Below, one piece after another: positions 25,310 through 32,758 of a stretch of 32,758 nt of DNA. Both the position numbers and the translations under genes were made by a program. Numbering within the stretch: position 1 is the first letter of the stretch; each line of letters begins with the position of its first letter. The stretch is from assembly GCA_003218135.1 (NCBI GenBank), contig QHNQ01000017.1:1-32758 (forward strand), given 5' to 3'. The notes below the pieces were generated by a model. The model saw only the letters and a list, made by a program, of their open reading frames with translations, did no database searches and was not told the origin of the DNA. This DNA is from Verrucomicrobiota bacterium. Its GTDB lineage: Bacteria > Verrucomicrobiota > Verrucomicrobiia > Chthoniobacterales > UBA10450.

Positions 25310-26083
25310 TCACTTGTTCATCAATCCCGCCGCAATCAAAACATTCTGCAGCCCCGTGATGACAGCGTTGACAAGCGTCACCGCTGCGAGTGAAGACACC
25401 ACGGCCGCCGTTGCCACACGCCCGACTGCGTCCGACCCGCCGGTGGCGTTCAGCCCCTTGCGGAAGGCAATCATCGCAACGACCACCGCAAAAACCGCGG
25501 ACTTGCCCACGCCGATGAATGCGTCCTGCATCCGCGGCGGGACCAGTGCTCGCAGAACGAACTGCTTCGCGTCCATAGCCATGACCAGCGAGCACACCCC
25601 GTGTGCTCCGAGCAGCCCCACGCCCACGGTGTAAATCTCCATCACCGGCAGCATCACGACAAAGCCTCCTAACAGCGGCAGCAGCAGATAGCGCGAGACA
25701 TCCACGCCCATGGTCTCCAGCGCCTTGATCTCCTCCCCGATTTTCATGTTCGCCAGTTCTGCCGCCGAGCCGGACACGCTCCGCCCGATGAAGACCACCG
25801 CCGCGAGCATGGGCGCGAGCTGCTGATTGAGGATTATCCAGATGAGCCGCGGCACAGTCTCCTCCATGCTCAACTCTTGGAGTTGCTCTATCAGCACGAT
25901 CGCTACGACGGATCCTACGCAGAACGCCATGAGGAACACCGTGGGCACAGCCCTCACGCCAATGTCGAGTGAGCGGTTGAAGAACGCCTTCCACATGGTA
26001 AGCGGCAGCCATGGCCGCTCCAGCGCACCGCGGCACAGCGAAATGGACAAACCCGCGTAGCTGTATTCGCGTCCCGGTTTCAT
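25310..26083 (-). CDS. MlaE-like ABC transporter permease
   Basis: 257 residues. A short N-terminal amphipathic segment precedes about five membrane helices. FIGRSVSGSAAELANMKIGEEIKALETMGVD is the MlaE signature loop (with its coupling EExxALxxMG), and a C-terminal KGLNATGGSDAVGRV follows the family. The product is the membrane core of the MlaFEDB phospholipid transporter. The start codon overlaps the STAS stop as ATGA, so the STAS protein and MlaE are coupled. Confidence 0.93.
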   Translation of the reverse strand: MKPGREYSYAGLSISLCRGALERPWLPLTMWKAFFNRSLDIGVRAVPTVFLMAFCVGSVVAIVLIEQLQELSMEETVPRLIWIILNQQLAPMLAAVVFIGRSVSGSAAELANMKIGEEIKALETMGVDVSRYLLLPLLGGFVVMLPVMEIYTVGVGLLGAHGVCSLVMAMDAKQFVLRALVPPRMQDAFIGVGKSAVFAVVVAMIAFRKGLNATGGSDAVGRVATAAVVSSLAAVTLVNAVITGLQNVLIAAGLMNK

Positions 26084-26481
26084 GTCGCCGCCAGCGCTGC
26101 TTCCAGATGGTCGTACACGGCGATGCCTCCACCCTCGGCCGACCCAAGACCGACGCCGTTAATGTCGAAGGCCGCCTTCAGCGCCTCGTTCATGCCGCAG
26201 AGCGCGAGCCGAGCGTCCGGATGCCCATCGAGCTGGTATCGTTGCATCGCCGCCCAAAACGGCGTGTTCAAGAACGTCACCCCTGACAGGTCCACGATGA
26301 GAAACGGGATGTGCTGCGTGAGCAGCCGTTTGAGCAACTGCCGCACCGCCGGCACGGCGAGGAAGTCCGCCTCGCCTGCGAACTTCAGGATTTTGCCCCG
26401 AGGGTGCGCTTCTTCTTCACATAGCAAGTGGGGGGACAGATTCATGGCCGCGTTTTCCTCAAGGAACTTCGGGTGGTTCAA
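26080..26481 (-). CDS. STAS domain protein (MlaB-like)
   Basis: 133 residues. After a variable N-terminus (about 1-28) comes a STAS fold: ILKFAGEADFLAVPAVRQLL, FLIVDLSGVTFLNTPFWAAM, LALCGMNEALKAAFDINGVG. The usual phosphorylated DSSG loop of anti-anti-sigma STAS proteins reads NTPFW: Thr stays, but the position of the phospho-Ser (SpoIIAA Ser58) is Pro. From memory, E. coli MlaB also has a key Thr here. It is coupled to mlaE by ATGA, so the MlaB-like role, holding the ATPase, is the best call. A phospho-switch with the phosphatase/ATPase at the operon end is possible but not shown. Met13 is an alternative start. Confidence 0.8.
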   Translation of the reverse strand: MNHPKFLEENAAMNLSPHLLCEEEAHPRGKILKFAGEADFLAVPAVRQLLKRLLTQHIPFLIVDLSGVTFLNTPFWAAMQRYQLDGHPDARLALCGMNEALKAAFDINGVGLGSAEGGGIAVYDHLEAALAAT

Positions 26482-26765
26482 CGATGATGATTAGTCGCAT
26501 TGGCGAACGCAAGCGCGAAAACAATCTGGTATTGCTCATGCAGGAATGCTGCAAGCGTGCGTCTGGCAAAATCCCGATCTATGGTTTCAGACTGCGCTGG
26601 ATGTCCTTGCCCTCGATCTTAATCCGCGCATAATTAAATGCCGTTTGAATACCGATGGAGACATTCTCCGACCTTCTCAAATGTGTCGCTTTTACTCTTT
26701 AGCATTCCCATGCGACGAAAAGCGAGCTTCGGTGGAATGTTCGGCCTTGGTTTTCATAGGCAAGC

Positions 26766-26838
26766 GGGGGTATAGCTCAGCTGGTAGAGCGTCTCGTTCG
26801 CAATGAGAAGGCCAGGGGTTCGAATCCCCTTACCTCCA
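26766..26838 (+). tRNA. tRNA-Ala (anticodon CGC)
   Basis: A 73-nt cloverleaf: acceptor GGGGGTA with TACCTCC, D arm GCTC/GAGC, anticodon stem TCTCG/TGAGA around TTCGCAA, T arm AGGGG-TTCGAAT-CCCCT, discriminator A, no encoded CCA. The G3:U70 pair in the acceptor stem is the classic alanine identity element. It lies next to the GC-rich mla block. Confidence 0.95.
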
Positions 26839-27008
26839 GTTTTCACACGCAGTGATCGAACTCAGCTGGTCAGCTCACACATAGACTGATCACTCATCAG
26901 CCGATATAACCGCTGCCGATCTTGGCGCCATTTGCTGAATGAGGCATTCGCAAGAAGCTGTTAACGGTGCCTGACAACGGCAGGTGAGCGTGGATCGATC
27001 ATCTTTGC

Positions 27009-27770
27009 CTAGATAGGTAGAACCGATGGCTGGACCCACATCGCATCGGTAAATGCTGCACGACCCAGTTGATCCTTGGCACAAGGATAAATGTCGAAGA
27101 GTGCCAGGCCAAGCTCCTCGGTTAACATTGTATGTAGCTCCCATAGGGTGGTCTGGTTTTCATATGTCGGCAGAAGGCAGAGTTCTGTATAAAACGCTGC
27201 CACGCGTTGTGCGAAGGTCGTTTTTCCGCCGGTCACCAGGAGCCGCTCGGCACCCTGGACATCCGCTTTGATCAATAGCATCCCATTGGGTTCAAATTCA
27301 GCGGCCCAGTCGTCGAGGGTCATGGTCCTGACGTCAATTTGTGCGATATGCTGCTGCACGCCGTCGAAGGGGCTCTTACCGGAAAGGCTGTTTTCCAGAA
27401 GCGAATTTGTCTGCTCGCCAAGATTATGGAAGAATTTCGTCGTACCGGTCACATCTGACAAAGCCAGCTCGTGGACCATCACGTTTGGATAGCGTCGCAT
27501 TCTATTTCTAAGGATGGCAACACTCCGCGGTGTGGGCTCAAATGCGTGCACTTTGGCGTCAGGCATGTAATCCAGGATTTTGATCACAGTTCGACCGACG
27601 TGGCTACCGATATCCAGTACGGCTTTTGGTTTAATCTTACGATATAACTGCCCCATCGAGTAGTATGCGTCGGGCACGCTTAGTAGCTCCTTGGCCCAGT
27701 GAACGACACTACGCTGCGCACGGCTCGTAAGAGGATTTTGAGACAAAATGTGATGAAGTCGTCTGAGCAT
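27009..27770 (-). CDS. FkbM family methyltransferase
   Basis: 253 residues. SAM-binding motif I is VLDIGSHVGRTVIKILDYM, followed by VHAFEPTPRSVAILRNRM, MTLDDWAAEF and LLIKADVQGAERLLVTGG, which are characteristic of FkbM methyltransferases (O-methylation of sugars and related groups). No membrane segment. It is the last gene of the surface-polysaccharide cluster, about 90 bp after the polymerase. The substrate is unknown; a sugar of the repeat unit is inference. Confidence 0.88.
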   Translation of the reverse strand: MLRRLHHILSQNPLTSRAQRSVVHWAKELLSVPDAYYSMGQLYRKIKPKAVLDIGSHVGRTVIKILDYMPDAKVHAFEPTPRSVAILRNRMRRYPNVMVHELALSDVTGTTKFFHNLGEQTNSLLENSLSGKSPFDGVQQHIAQIDVRTMTLDDWAAEFEPNGMLLIKADVQGAERLLVTGGKTTFAQRVAAFYTELCLLPTYENQTTLWELHTMLTEELGLALFDIYPCAKDQLGRAAFTDAMWVQPSVLPI

Positions 27771-27862
27771 GGCAGCACCAAATTTGTTTAGGAGTGACCC
27801 TTGCTACGGCGAGCGCTTCTCCAGCATTGAGTTACTGGACCCGGCATCGTGACCGCGACGCG

Positions 27863-29248
27863 TCACTGGCTCAGCCGACCAGCGAACACGGGGCTAACCC
27901 TGGCGGGAACAACAGTTGCTCCTCGCGGCAGTTGGCTGAATCGGTTCGTGGCCCAGAGCTCAGTAAGGCGAACGAAACAGTATGCAAATATGACGGGCCA
28001 AAGCACAAGCAGGGTAATGTCGCGGCCGAGGTTGAAGGTAAGACCAACGCCAAGCATGAACAACATCAAGCGCAGCAGCGATTTTCTTTGTTCCCACCAA
28101 CGGATGAGCAGGCCAGTCCAAAGGGCCATCAGTATGCCGGCCGCCACTGGACCAAGGATTTTGCCAAAGTTCAAAACGCCGCCGCCGATCATTCCGGCGG
28201 AAATGGTAGTGGACACACCCAGCTCTCCTTCGTCACTCTCGAACCCGCGCCACTTCGCGTAGTCAATTCCGATCAACGGCTTTGAGGGCCAGATCGCACG
28301 CGGAACGAAATTAAGTAACTCATTCAAATATCTTGCGCCATAGGCTGGAGAGGTATCGCCGGAATCGAGGTAGGCATTCACAAAGCAAAGCTCCTGAATC
28401 ATGTTGAGGCCGGTTGTTCGCACATTTTCATCCACGAGCTCGTACGGATTCTCAGCAGCCAGCACCTCTCTGAAACCGGTGCTGCGAAATACCGTCACAA
28501 ACCTGAACCCTTGATCCAAGCAGACGAACGCCACCGCCAGAACGGTGAATCTTACAATGAGCGGATGCCGGCCATAAAATAGATATGTGATGATAAAAGG
28601 CAGGACTGCCACAAGGAAGTGGCTACGCGTTCCAGCGAAAAAGAAAGACGGGAGTGTAATGGCAAACATTGCGCCGGCGAGCAACCGCCAAGCAGTACCG
28701 CGCTGGAAAAATATCAGGGCGCCCAGGAACGCTGTTGCCGCATTAAACAGATAACCTCCGAAGGAGATCAGAAATCCCATTGCCGAACTTGAGACTGCAC
28801 CACGCCCCCACATCGTCTCGCCGCCACGGCCATCGAGCGGAAGAACAGCGCTTATCACATCACCGTTCATTCGATAAATCCCGACTAGAAAAAGCAGGAG
28901 CCAAATCGCACCAGTGGCAACTAAAATCTCCCTGGGAGTGAGGCGCGTATCAAAAATGGCAAAACTCGGACGGCGCACGATCCAACGTGTTATAGCGGGT
29001 GTGAAAACGCGGAATCCTATTAAAAACAATAGTACCTGCCCGTAACTTTGACCTAATGAGAAAGGAGGGAGGTAATCATATTCCTCTGGGTTAAGGAAAG
29101 GATCGACGAAATACCATGCAAATACCGTTACATACACCATAAGCGTGATACCGAAGGTATTTCGATTCAGCAGCTTGATGCAGCTTTCGACCGTGAGGAC
29201 CACCAACACCGCGGCAGCAAGATAAAACGTTAACTCATGCGTGACCAT
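27863..29248 (-). CDS. O-antigen/polysaccharide polymerase-like membrane protein
   Basis: About 461 residues from ATG 29248. The open frame upstream to 29560 overlaps the GT4 gene and lacks family sequence, so it is not used. There are about ten to twelve hydrophobic helices with a large polar loop after the central helices (FRSTGFREVLAAENPYELVDE ... IWPSKPLIG), as in Wzy-type polymerases and O-antigen ligases. Sequence detail is not enough to separate polymerase from ligase. Its neighbours are glycosyltransferases and methyltransferases, which supports Wzy. Gaps: about 97 bp after the GT4 gene, 92 bp before the FkbM gene. Confidence 0.7.
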   Translation of the reverse strand: MVTHELTFYLAAAVLVVLTVESCIKLLNRNTFGITLMVYVTVFAWYFVDPFLNPEEYDYLPPFSLGQSYGQVLLFLIGFRVFTPAITRWIVRRPSFAIFDTRLTPREILVATGAIWLLLFLVGIYRMNGDVISAVLPLDGRGGETMWGRGAVSSSAMGFLISFGGYLFNAATAFLGALIFFQRGTAWRLLAGAMFAITLPSFFFAGTRSHFLVAVLPFIITYLFYGRHPLIVRFTVLAVAFVCLDQGFRFVTVFRSTGFREVLAAENPYELVDENVRTTGLNMIQELCFVNAYLDSGDTSPAYGARYLNELLNFVPRAIWPSKPLIGIDYAKWRGFESDEGELGVSTTISAGMIGGGVLNFGKILGPVAAGILMALWTGLLIRWWEQRKSLLRLMLFMLGVGLTFNLGRDITLLVLWPVIFAYCFVRLTELWATNRFSQLPRGATVVPARVSPVFAGRLSQ

Positions 29249-29345
29249 GGAGCAGGAAACTGAGGCACACAGTATATTAAAAAGGGGAAAGTTAAAGGCG
29301 TCATTACCGTCCTGGATCCACTGCAAGCCACGTGCAGAATAAATG

Positions 29346-30593
29346 TCATTGGTGCGATGGATTCCACAGCGCTGCACCCACCTTTTGCAGCTGCTCGGCA
29401 AGCGCCTCCATTGTGAATTCAGCACGCAAACGTGACGCGGCAGCAAGCTTTCGCAGCCGATCCGCGTCCGCGAGACAATCGCGAACGGCGGCTGCGATGC
29501 ATGCGGCAGTCGGTTCCTCGAGAACGATTCCGTTACGGCCGTTGTCCACGACCTTGCCACAAAATTCCGAGGCGATAACGGGCAAGCCGTGCGCCTGCGC
29601 TTCGAGCTGTGTTATGGCAAATCCATCAGAGAGCGTCGGGAGAATGAATACGTCTGCGTCTCTGTAAAACTCAGTTGCCTGCTTCCGCGTTACAGGGCCA
29701 AACCATTTCACGTGTCCGGCATTCCCGATTGCGCTGGCATGTGCGATTTCGACAGGGCCAACCATCCAAAATTCAACCGGCTCATCACGCAAAATTCGAG
29801 CGGCCTCCAACAACCTGGCGACGCCCTTGCGGAGATTGATTAAACCAAGAAAAAGAACGCGCATCGGCCGCTCGAACGTGAAGCGATCTGGATATTCCCG
29901 CTTCTGTGGTCTCATTGTCTCGTGGTCCGGTAGTCGTATCACTTCGTACGCCAGTGGAATAACTGATGTCTTCTCGTGTGGAACTCTGCGGCGGACCAAC
30001 GCTTCCCGCGACCATTCGGAGTTAACAACAATCCGGTCGGCAAGCTTGCACTCCTCACGCCATAGAGCCCAATATTCGCTCGGCGCGGGCTGCCAGTCAG
30101 CAGCTAGTTCACGCACACGTGCGGCCTCTTGTGCCACAATCGCCTCTTCTTCCGGGCCGGGATCGATTTGGACAAGCAGCGTCTTCCATCCGTGCGCTTT
30201 TGCGTACCGAAACGGTTCAAGCGCGGTGTAGCTATAGCTCAAAAGAATGGGCTGATAGTTGATAGTTGAGAGCTGAGAGCGAAGAAAGGAAACGACTTTG
30301 CGTTGAAACCACCGGTTGCGGGCAATTATTCTTGTCCATCCCCTGAGGCGACGGGCGCGTGCAAGCACCTCAAATGCAACCAATGACGAATTGAACGCTT
30401 TCACTCGCGCGTCTGGGAGCGTGTCGTGAAATCTCTCTGCAAGACTTGACCCGCGGCGGCAGATTTTTGCAAGCAAAGACGAGGGCGGAACCCACGCATC
30501 GGTTAGCAGATACGCGAGCATGTCCACGCGAAGTAACGCCCGGGGAATCGCATAGTGTTCCCGCGCGCCCAGCTGACAGCAAAGCCACTTCAC
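29346..30593 (-). CDS. GT4-type glycosyltransferase
   Basis: 415 residues from a GTG at 30593, only four bases after the GT2 stop. The C-terminal GT-B half has PMRVLFLGLINLRKGVARL, FWMVGPVEI, WFGPVTRKQATEFYRDADVFILPTLSDGFAITQLEAQAHGLPVIAS, the donor-binding pattern with the E-x7-E-like loop (GFAITQLEA). The N-terminal half is less conserved and holds an odd STINYQPIL stretch that is a translated 7-bp array (30251-30285). It transfers a sugar from a nucleotide donor to the lipid-linked repeat unit in the cytoplasm. The acceptor is unknown. Confidence 0.85.
   Translation of the reverse strand: MKWLCCQLGAREHYAIPRALLRVDMLAYLLTDAWVPPSSLLAKICRRGSSLAERFHDTLPDARVKAFNSSLVAFEVLARARRLRGWTRIIARNRWFQRKVVSFLRSQLSTINYQPILLSYSYTALEPFRYAKAHGWKTLLVQIDPGPEEEAIVAQEAARVRELAADWQPAPSEYWALWREECKLADRIVVNSEWSREALVRRRVPHEKTSVIPLAYEVIRLPDHETMRPQKREYPDRFTFERPMRVLFLGLINLRKGVARLLEAARILRDEPVEFWMVGPVEIAHASAIGNAGHVKWFGPVTRKQATEFYRDADVFILPTLSDGFAITQLEAQAHGLPVIASEFCGKVVDNGRNGIVLEEPTAACIAAAVRDCLADADRLRKLAAASRLRAEFTMEALAEQLQKVGAALWNPSHQ
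30251..30285. repeat. 7-bp array embedded inside the glycosyltransferase gene
   Basis: Five units in exact register on the plus strand: GCTGATA, GTTGATA, GTTGAGA, GCTGAGA, GCGAAGA. It is translated within the GT4 gene as part of RSQLSTINYQP. The total is 35 bp, not a multiple of three, so the frame must have been set by flanking bases when it arrived. Confidence 0.6.
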
Positions 30594-30597
30594 TGTT

Positions 30598-31452
30598 TTA
30601 TGACAACGAAAGCCAGCGTTTATAAACTGCCCATGAAACAGGCCTGTGCTTTCGAAGACAATACGGAACGCCAGCCAACGCCTGCCACCACCAGGCGGGT
30701 TCGCGAATTACCCAGAACCACCCTCGCTTGCACGCATAACGGAACTGGGAGAAAACGCGCCCCGCCACCATTGCAAATGCGAAGGGAAAAGGACATCGCA
30801 TCAGGGTGCTCCACAATTCGTTGCGGGCGTGACGATGATGTACCCGTATTTCATCGCGTGCCTGCCTGGAATAATGGTGACGGATTGTAAGGATGGGAGA
30901 AAAAAGCACGTCATAACCCGCCGCGACACATTGCAGGGCGTAGTCCGGCTCTTCATACATGTGGAAGAACTGCAGCTCAAACCCGGGCAACTGGAGATAA
31001 GTGGATCGGCGCAGAACCGCGCCGGAGTTAGCAAACGAGCGCGTCAAATGTTCCCGGCTGAATTGTGTTTGCGAAAGCGTTTCAGGATATTCATCGCTTC
31101 GCTGTGGAAAATGTAGAACAGCCAATTTTGGTTTTTTCTCGAAGAAACGACTGATGAGCGCGATGCAATCGATCTGTTCCGGGTAGCTGTCATCATCGAG
31201 AGCGAACACAAGATCCGCCTTCGCCTGCCGCATCATAACATTCCGAGAAGCAACCGACCCGCGTGCGTTCTTGTTTATGATCACTGCTGCCTGTGGCAGG
31301 TGCCTCCGAATTACGGTCATCGTGTCATCTGCACAGCCGTCAACTGTGATCAATACTTCAACAGGCGGAGGATCGAGCGCGGCAATTATCTCACAGGTAC
31401 GCCCCAGCGCCTCTGCGCGGTCGCGCGTTGTGATCATGATTGAAATAGTCAA
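30598..31452 (-). CDS. GT2-type glycosyltransferase
   Basis: 284 residues. It begins MTISIMITTRDRAEALGRTC, with VEVLITVDGCADDT, then NARGSVASRNVMMRQAKADLVFALDDDSYPE, where the DDD is the metal/nucleotide motif of GT-A family 2 enzymes. EEPDYALQC (a GT2-typical catalytic base region) follows. It extends the repeat unit of a surface glycan in the cytoplasm. It is coupled to the GT4 gene (four-base gap) and lies nine bases after the second FkbM gene. Confidence 0.9.
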   Translation of the reverse strand: MTISIMITTRDRAEALGRTCEIIAALDPPPVEVLITVDGCADDTMTVIRRHLPQAAVIINKNARGSVASRNVMMRQAKADLVFALDDDSYPEQIDCIALISRFFEKKPKLAVLHFPQRSDEYPETLSQTQFSREHLTRSFANSGAVLRRSTYLQLPGFELQFFHMYEEPDYALQCVAAGYDVLFSPILTIRHHYSRQARDEIRVHHRHARNELWSTLMRCPFPFAFAMVAGRVFSQFRYACKRGWFWVIREPAWWWQALAGVPYCLRKHRPVSWAVYKRWLSLS

Positions 31453-31461
31453 TTGTGCGCT

Positions 31462-32184
31462 TCAACTTTGTTGGATTTTTACCAAAGACTCCTTTAACGC
31501 GAAGGTGTCTTGGTCGCTCTCGATCCACCAGTACCCGCTGGCGTTCAACAACTGCCGTGATGCCAGGCGTTCGGCTTTGCTCAGATGCAGCGACTCAAAG
31601 TTGAGCACGTCAGGCTCAACATGGGCGTCAAAGAACCACTTCAGTATCTGATAATCCATGCCCTCTGTGTCCACCTGAAGAAGATGAAGGCGTTGACCAT
31701 GCAACCTCTTCACCAGGGAACCGACCGAGATAGAGGGTACTTCGAACTCACGAACTTCCTTCGCATCGGATCCAAATCGGCGGTGATGCTGAGCGAAAAG
31801 GCTAGCCTTCGGCGAGGCAGCCGAACCGGGCACGTAAAGTTTTACCACACCATCGTGCTCTGCCACCGCGGCATTGATTAGGCAAACTCTTGGATTAGTT
31901 GCATAACGCGCCATCAAACGCTCGTACGGAATTTTTTGCGGTTCCACTAAGATCGCAGAAACGTTTTCGTTTTGAAGAATATCAGCAACCGGATCATCAA
32001 CTTGTCCGTCGAACGCTCCGATCTGCACAATTTGGATCAGCCCACGGTGGTAGGCTCGAAGAAGAGCGAAGCCAAGAAGTAATAGATCCCCATGAACTTC
32101 TGGCCAGCGGTAGTCGCGCGAAAGCTTGTAACCGAGTTTTTTCAGGAGCTGTCCTGCTCGATATCGGAAGTTAATAACGCCCAT
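31462..32184 (-). CDS. FkbM family methyltransferase (second copy)
   Basis: 240 residues. VQIGAFDGQVDDPVADIL (SAM loop), AILVEPQKIPYERL, and LHLLQVDTEGMDYQILKWF match FkbM; the sequence differs clearly from the copy at 27009-27770, so the two probably have different targets. Its ATG at 32184 overlaps the GT10 stop by 14 bases, indicating translational coupling. It probably methylates a sugar of the surface glycan (inference). Confidence 0.88.
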   Translation of the reverse strand: MGVINFRYRAGQLLKKLGYKLSRDYRWPEVHGDLLLLGFALLRAYHRGLIQIVQIGAFDGQVDDPVADILQNENVSAILVEPQKIPYERLMARYATNPRVCLINAAVAEHDGVVKLYVPGSAASPKASLFAQHHRRFGSDAKEVREFEVPSISVGSLVKRLHGQRLHLLQVDTEGMDYQILKWFFDAHVEPDVLNFESLHLSKAERLASRQLLNASGYWWIESDQDTFALKESLVKIQQS

Positions 32185-32758
32185 TCCTTTCGAGTTTGCT
32201 ACTGATTATGTTATGCAGCTTTAGAACCACCTTTTGGTTATCGGTATCCGCCAGAATACCAGATTCAAGCCAGGTGTCGTTCGCGCGCCGGAATTCTGAC
32301 TGATCTTGCGCCAAAGCATATTCGATCGTGTCACGAGGCGAAAAACCGAAGTCTGCCGGATCGACCCACTTTGCGTTGCGCAGGAACTTCTTACGAACTG
32401 TGGGATGAGCATGATAAACCGGAATGCAGCCAGCCCTCACTGAGTTTACAAATTTTTCAGTAAAATAATAGGCTTCGGTGGAGTTCTCCAGACATACAGC
32501 AACCTTATAGGCCGACAAAAACCGAATGTGTTCATCTTCGTAGTAGCTCGTGCCCGGAGTTGGTTGCCCCATATAGCTTTCCGGCGGCCCATGAATCCAG
32601 AGCTTCGGAAAATGGCGGAAGTTCGCCCAGACGTCGGGGTTGCCGAACAGCTCGACGTGCCGGTCTAATATCATCCGATTCCGAGTCCGGAAGTGAGACT
32701 TAAGGAACCAAAGGCGTCCACCAAAATTGTTGACGCTGGCAACTGCGGTCTGTCTGAT
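32171..32758 (-). CDS. GT10 fucosyltransferase-like protein (5' end outside the window)
   Basis: The frame is open from the window edge (IRQTAVASVNNFGGRLWFL...) to the stop at 32171, about 195 residues. VAVCLENSTEAYYFTEKFVNSVRAGCIPVYHAH matches the hallmark of GT10 alpha-1,3-fucosyltransferases (a FEN...YVTEK...G.VPVY pattern); DRHVELFG resembles the conserved VDVYG region just before it. GT10 enzymes add fucose from GDP-fucose to N-acetylglucosamine-type acceptors on surface glycans. The N-terminal domain is missing. The ATG at 32674 within the frame is not the start, since family sequence continues upstream of it. Confidence 0.85.
   Translation of the reverse strand: MRQTAVASVNNFGGRLWFLKSHFRTRNRMILDRHVELFGNPDVWANFRHFPKLWIHGPPESYMGQPTPGTSYYEDEHIRFLSAYKVAVCLENSTEAYYFTEKFVNSVRAGCIPVYHAHPTVRKKFLRNAKWVDPADFGFSPRDTIEYALAQDQSEFRRANDTWLESGILADTDNQKVVLKLHNIISSKLERNGRY

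Noticed and set aside
26546-26806. Plus-strand open frame running into tRNA-Ala
   Set aside because: Its C-terminus is translated tRNA; no domain or start signal.
29249-29560. N-terminal extension of the polymerase-like protein
   Set aside because: It overlaps the GT4 gene and is hydrophilic with no family pattern; the membrane protein starts naturally at ATG 29248.

Overview
The window looks like a chromosomal segment of a Verrucomicrobiota-type bacterium, perhaps a soil Chthoniobacterales/Udaeobacter-like lineage. This is inferred from gene content: a fused SecDF next to YajC, two bactofilins, a DUF5069 protein, a short HemA, a bacterial poly-HAMP hybrid kinase, and dispersed 7-bp repeats. 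No rRNA is present, so the taxonomy is a guess. Most of the window is moderate in GC. The block from about 21.6 to 26.5 kb is visibly richer.

Layout. (1) 1-630: the edge of a probable accessory island. A SIR2-like (GAGAS) gene runs off the left end, and a tRNA-Pro cut at its anticodon loop marks a likely integration junction. (2) 0.99-5.7 kb: a very large soluble hybrid histidine kinase (about 11 HAMP-type units, GAF, HisKA/HATPase, receiver), then tRNA-Ile2(CAU). (3) 5.9-9.5 kb: an STT3-like membrane glycosyltransferase, a bactofilin, a second bactofilin with two N-terminal zinc ribbons, and a DUF5069 protein. (4) 9.6-13.9 kb, minus strand: a sugar-phosphate nucleotidyltransferase, GlnD and Apt, with a REP-like palindromic element between GlnD and Apt. 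(5) 14.0-18.4 kb, plus strand: the tetrapyrrole operon ccsA/hemX-like - hemA - hemC - cobA/hemD. It is preceded by a promoter embedded in a perfect 9-bp dyad, with almost no leader before the first possible start codon.

(6) 18.5-21.5 kb, minus strand: bS21, SecDF and YajC. (7) 21.6-26.5 kb, minus strand: a GC-rich, partly translationally coupled operon, STAS (MlaB-like) - MlaE - MlaF - MlaD - GAF/PP2C(SpoIIE)/HATPase. It joins a lipid transporter to partner-switch-type signalling and is the most interesting candidate system in the window. Imperfect hairpins fill both larger gaps in the operon. (8) 26.77 kb: tRNA-Ala(CGC), carrying the G3:U70 identity pair. (9) 27.0-32.76 kb, minus strand: a surface-polysaccharide cluster with a GT10 fucosyltransferase-like protein (5' end outside the window), two FkbM methyltransferases, GT2 and GT4 glycosyltransferases and a Wzy-like polymerase.

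How the genes work together. The tetrapyrrole block carries glutamyl-tRNA through to uroporphyrinogen III and precorrin-2 (hemL and hemB lie elsewhere). SecDF/YajC assists protein export. The Mla-like block probably moves lipids across the envelope under control of its own phosphatase/kinase-like protein. The right-hand cluster, perhaps helped by the nucleotidyltransferase, builds a decorated cell-surface glycan. All assignments come from reading translated sequence by eye; no database search was run.
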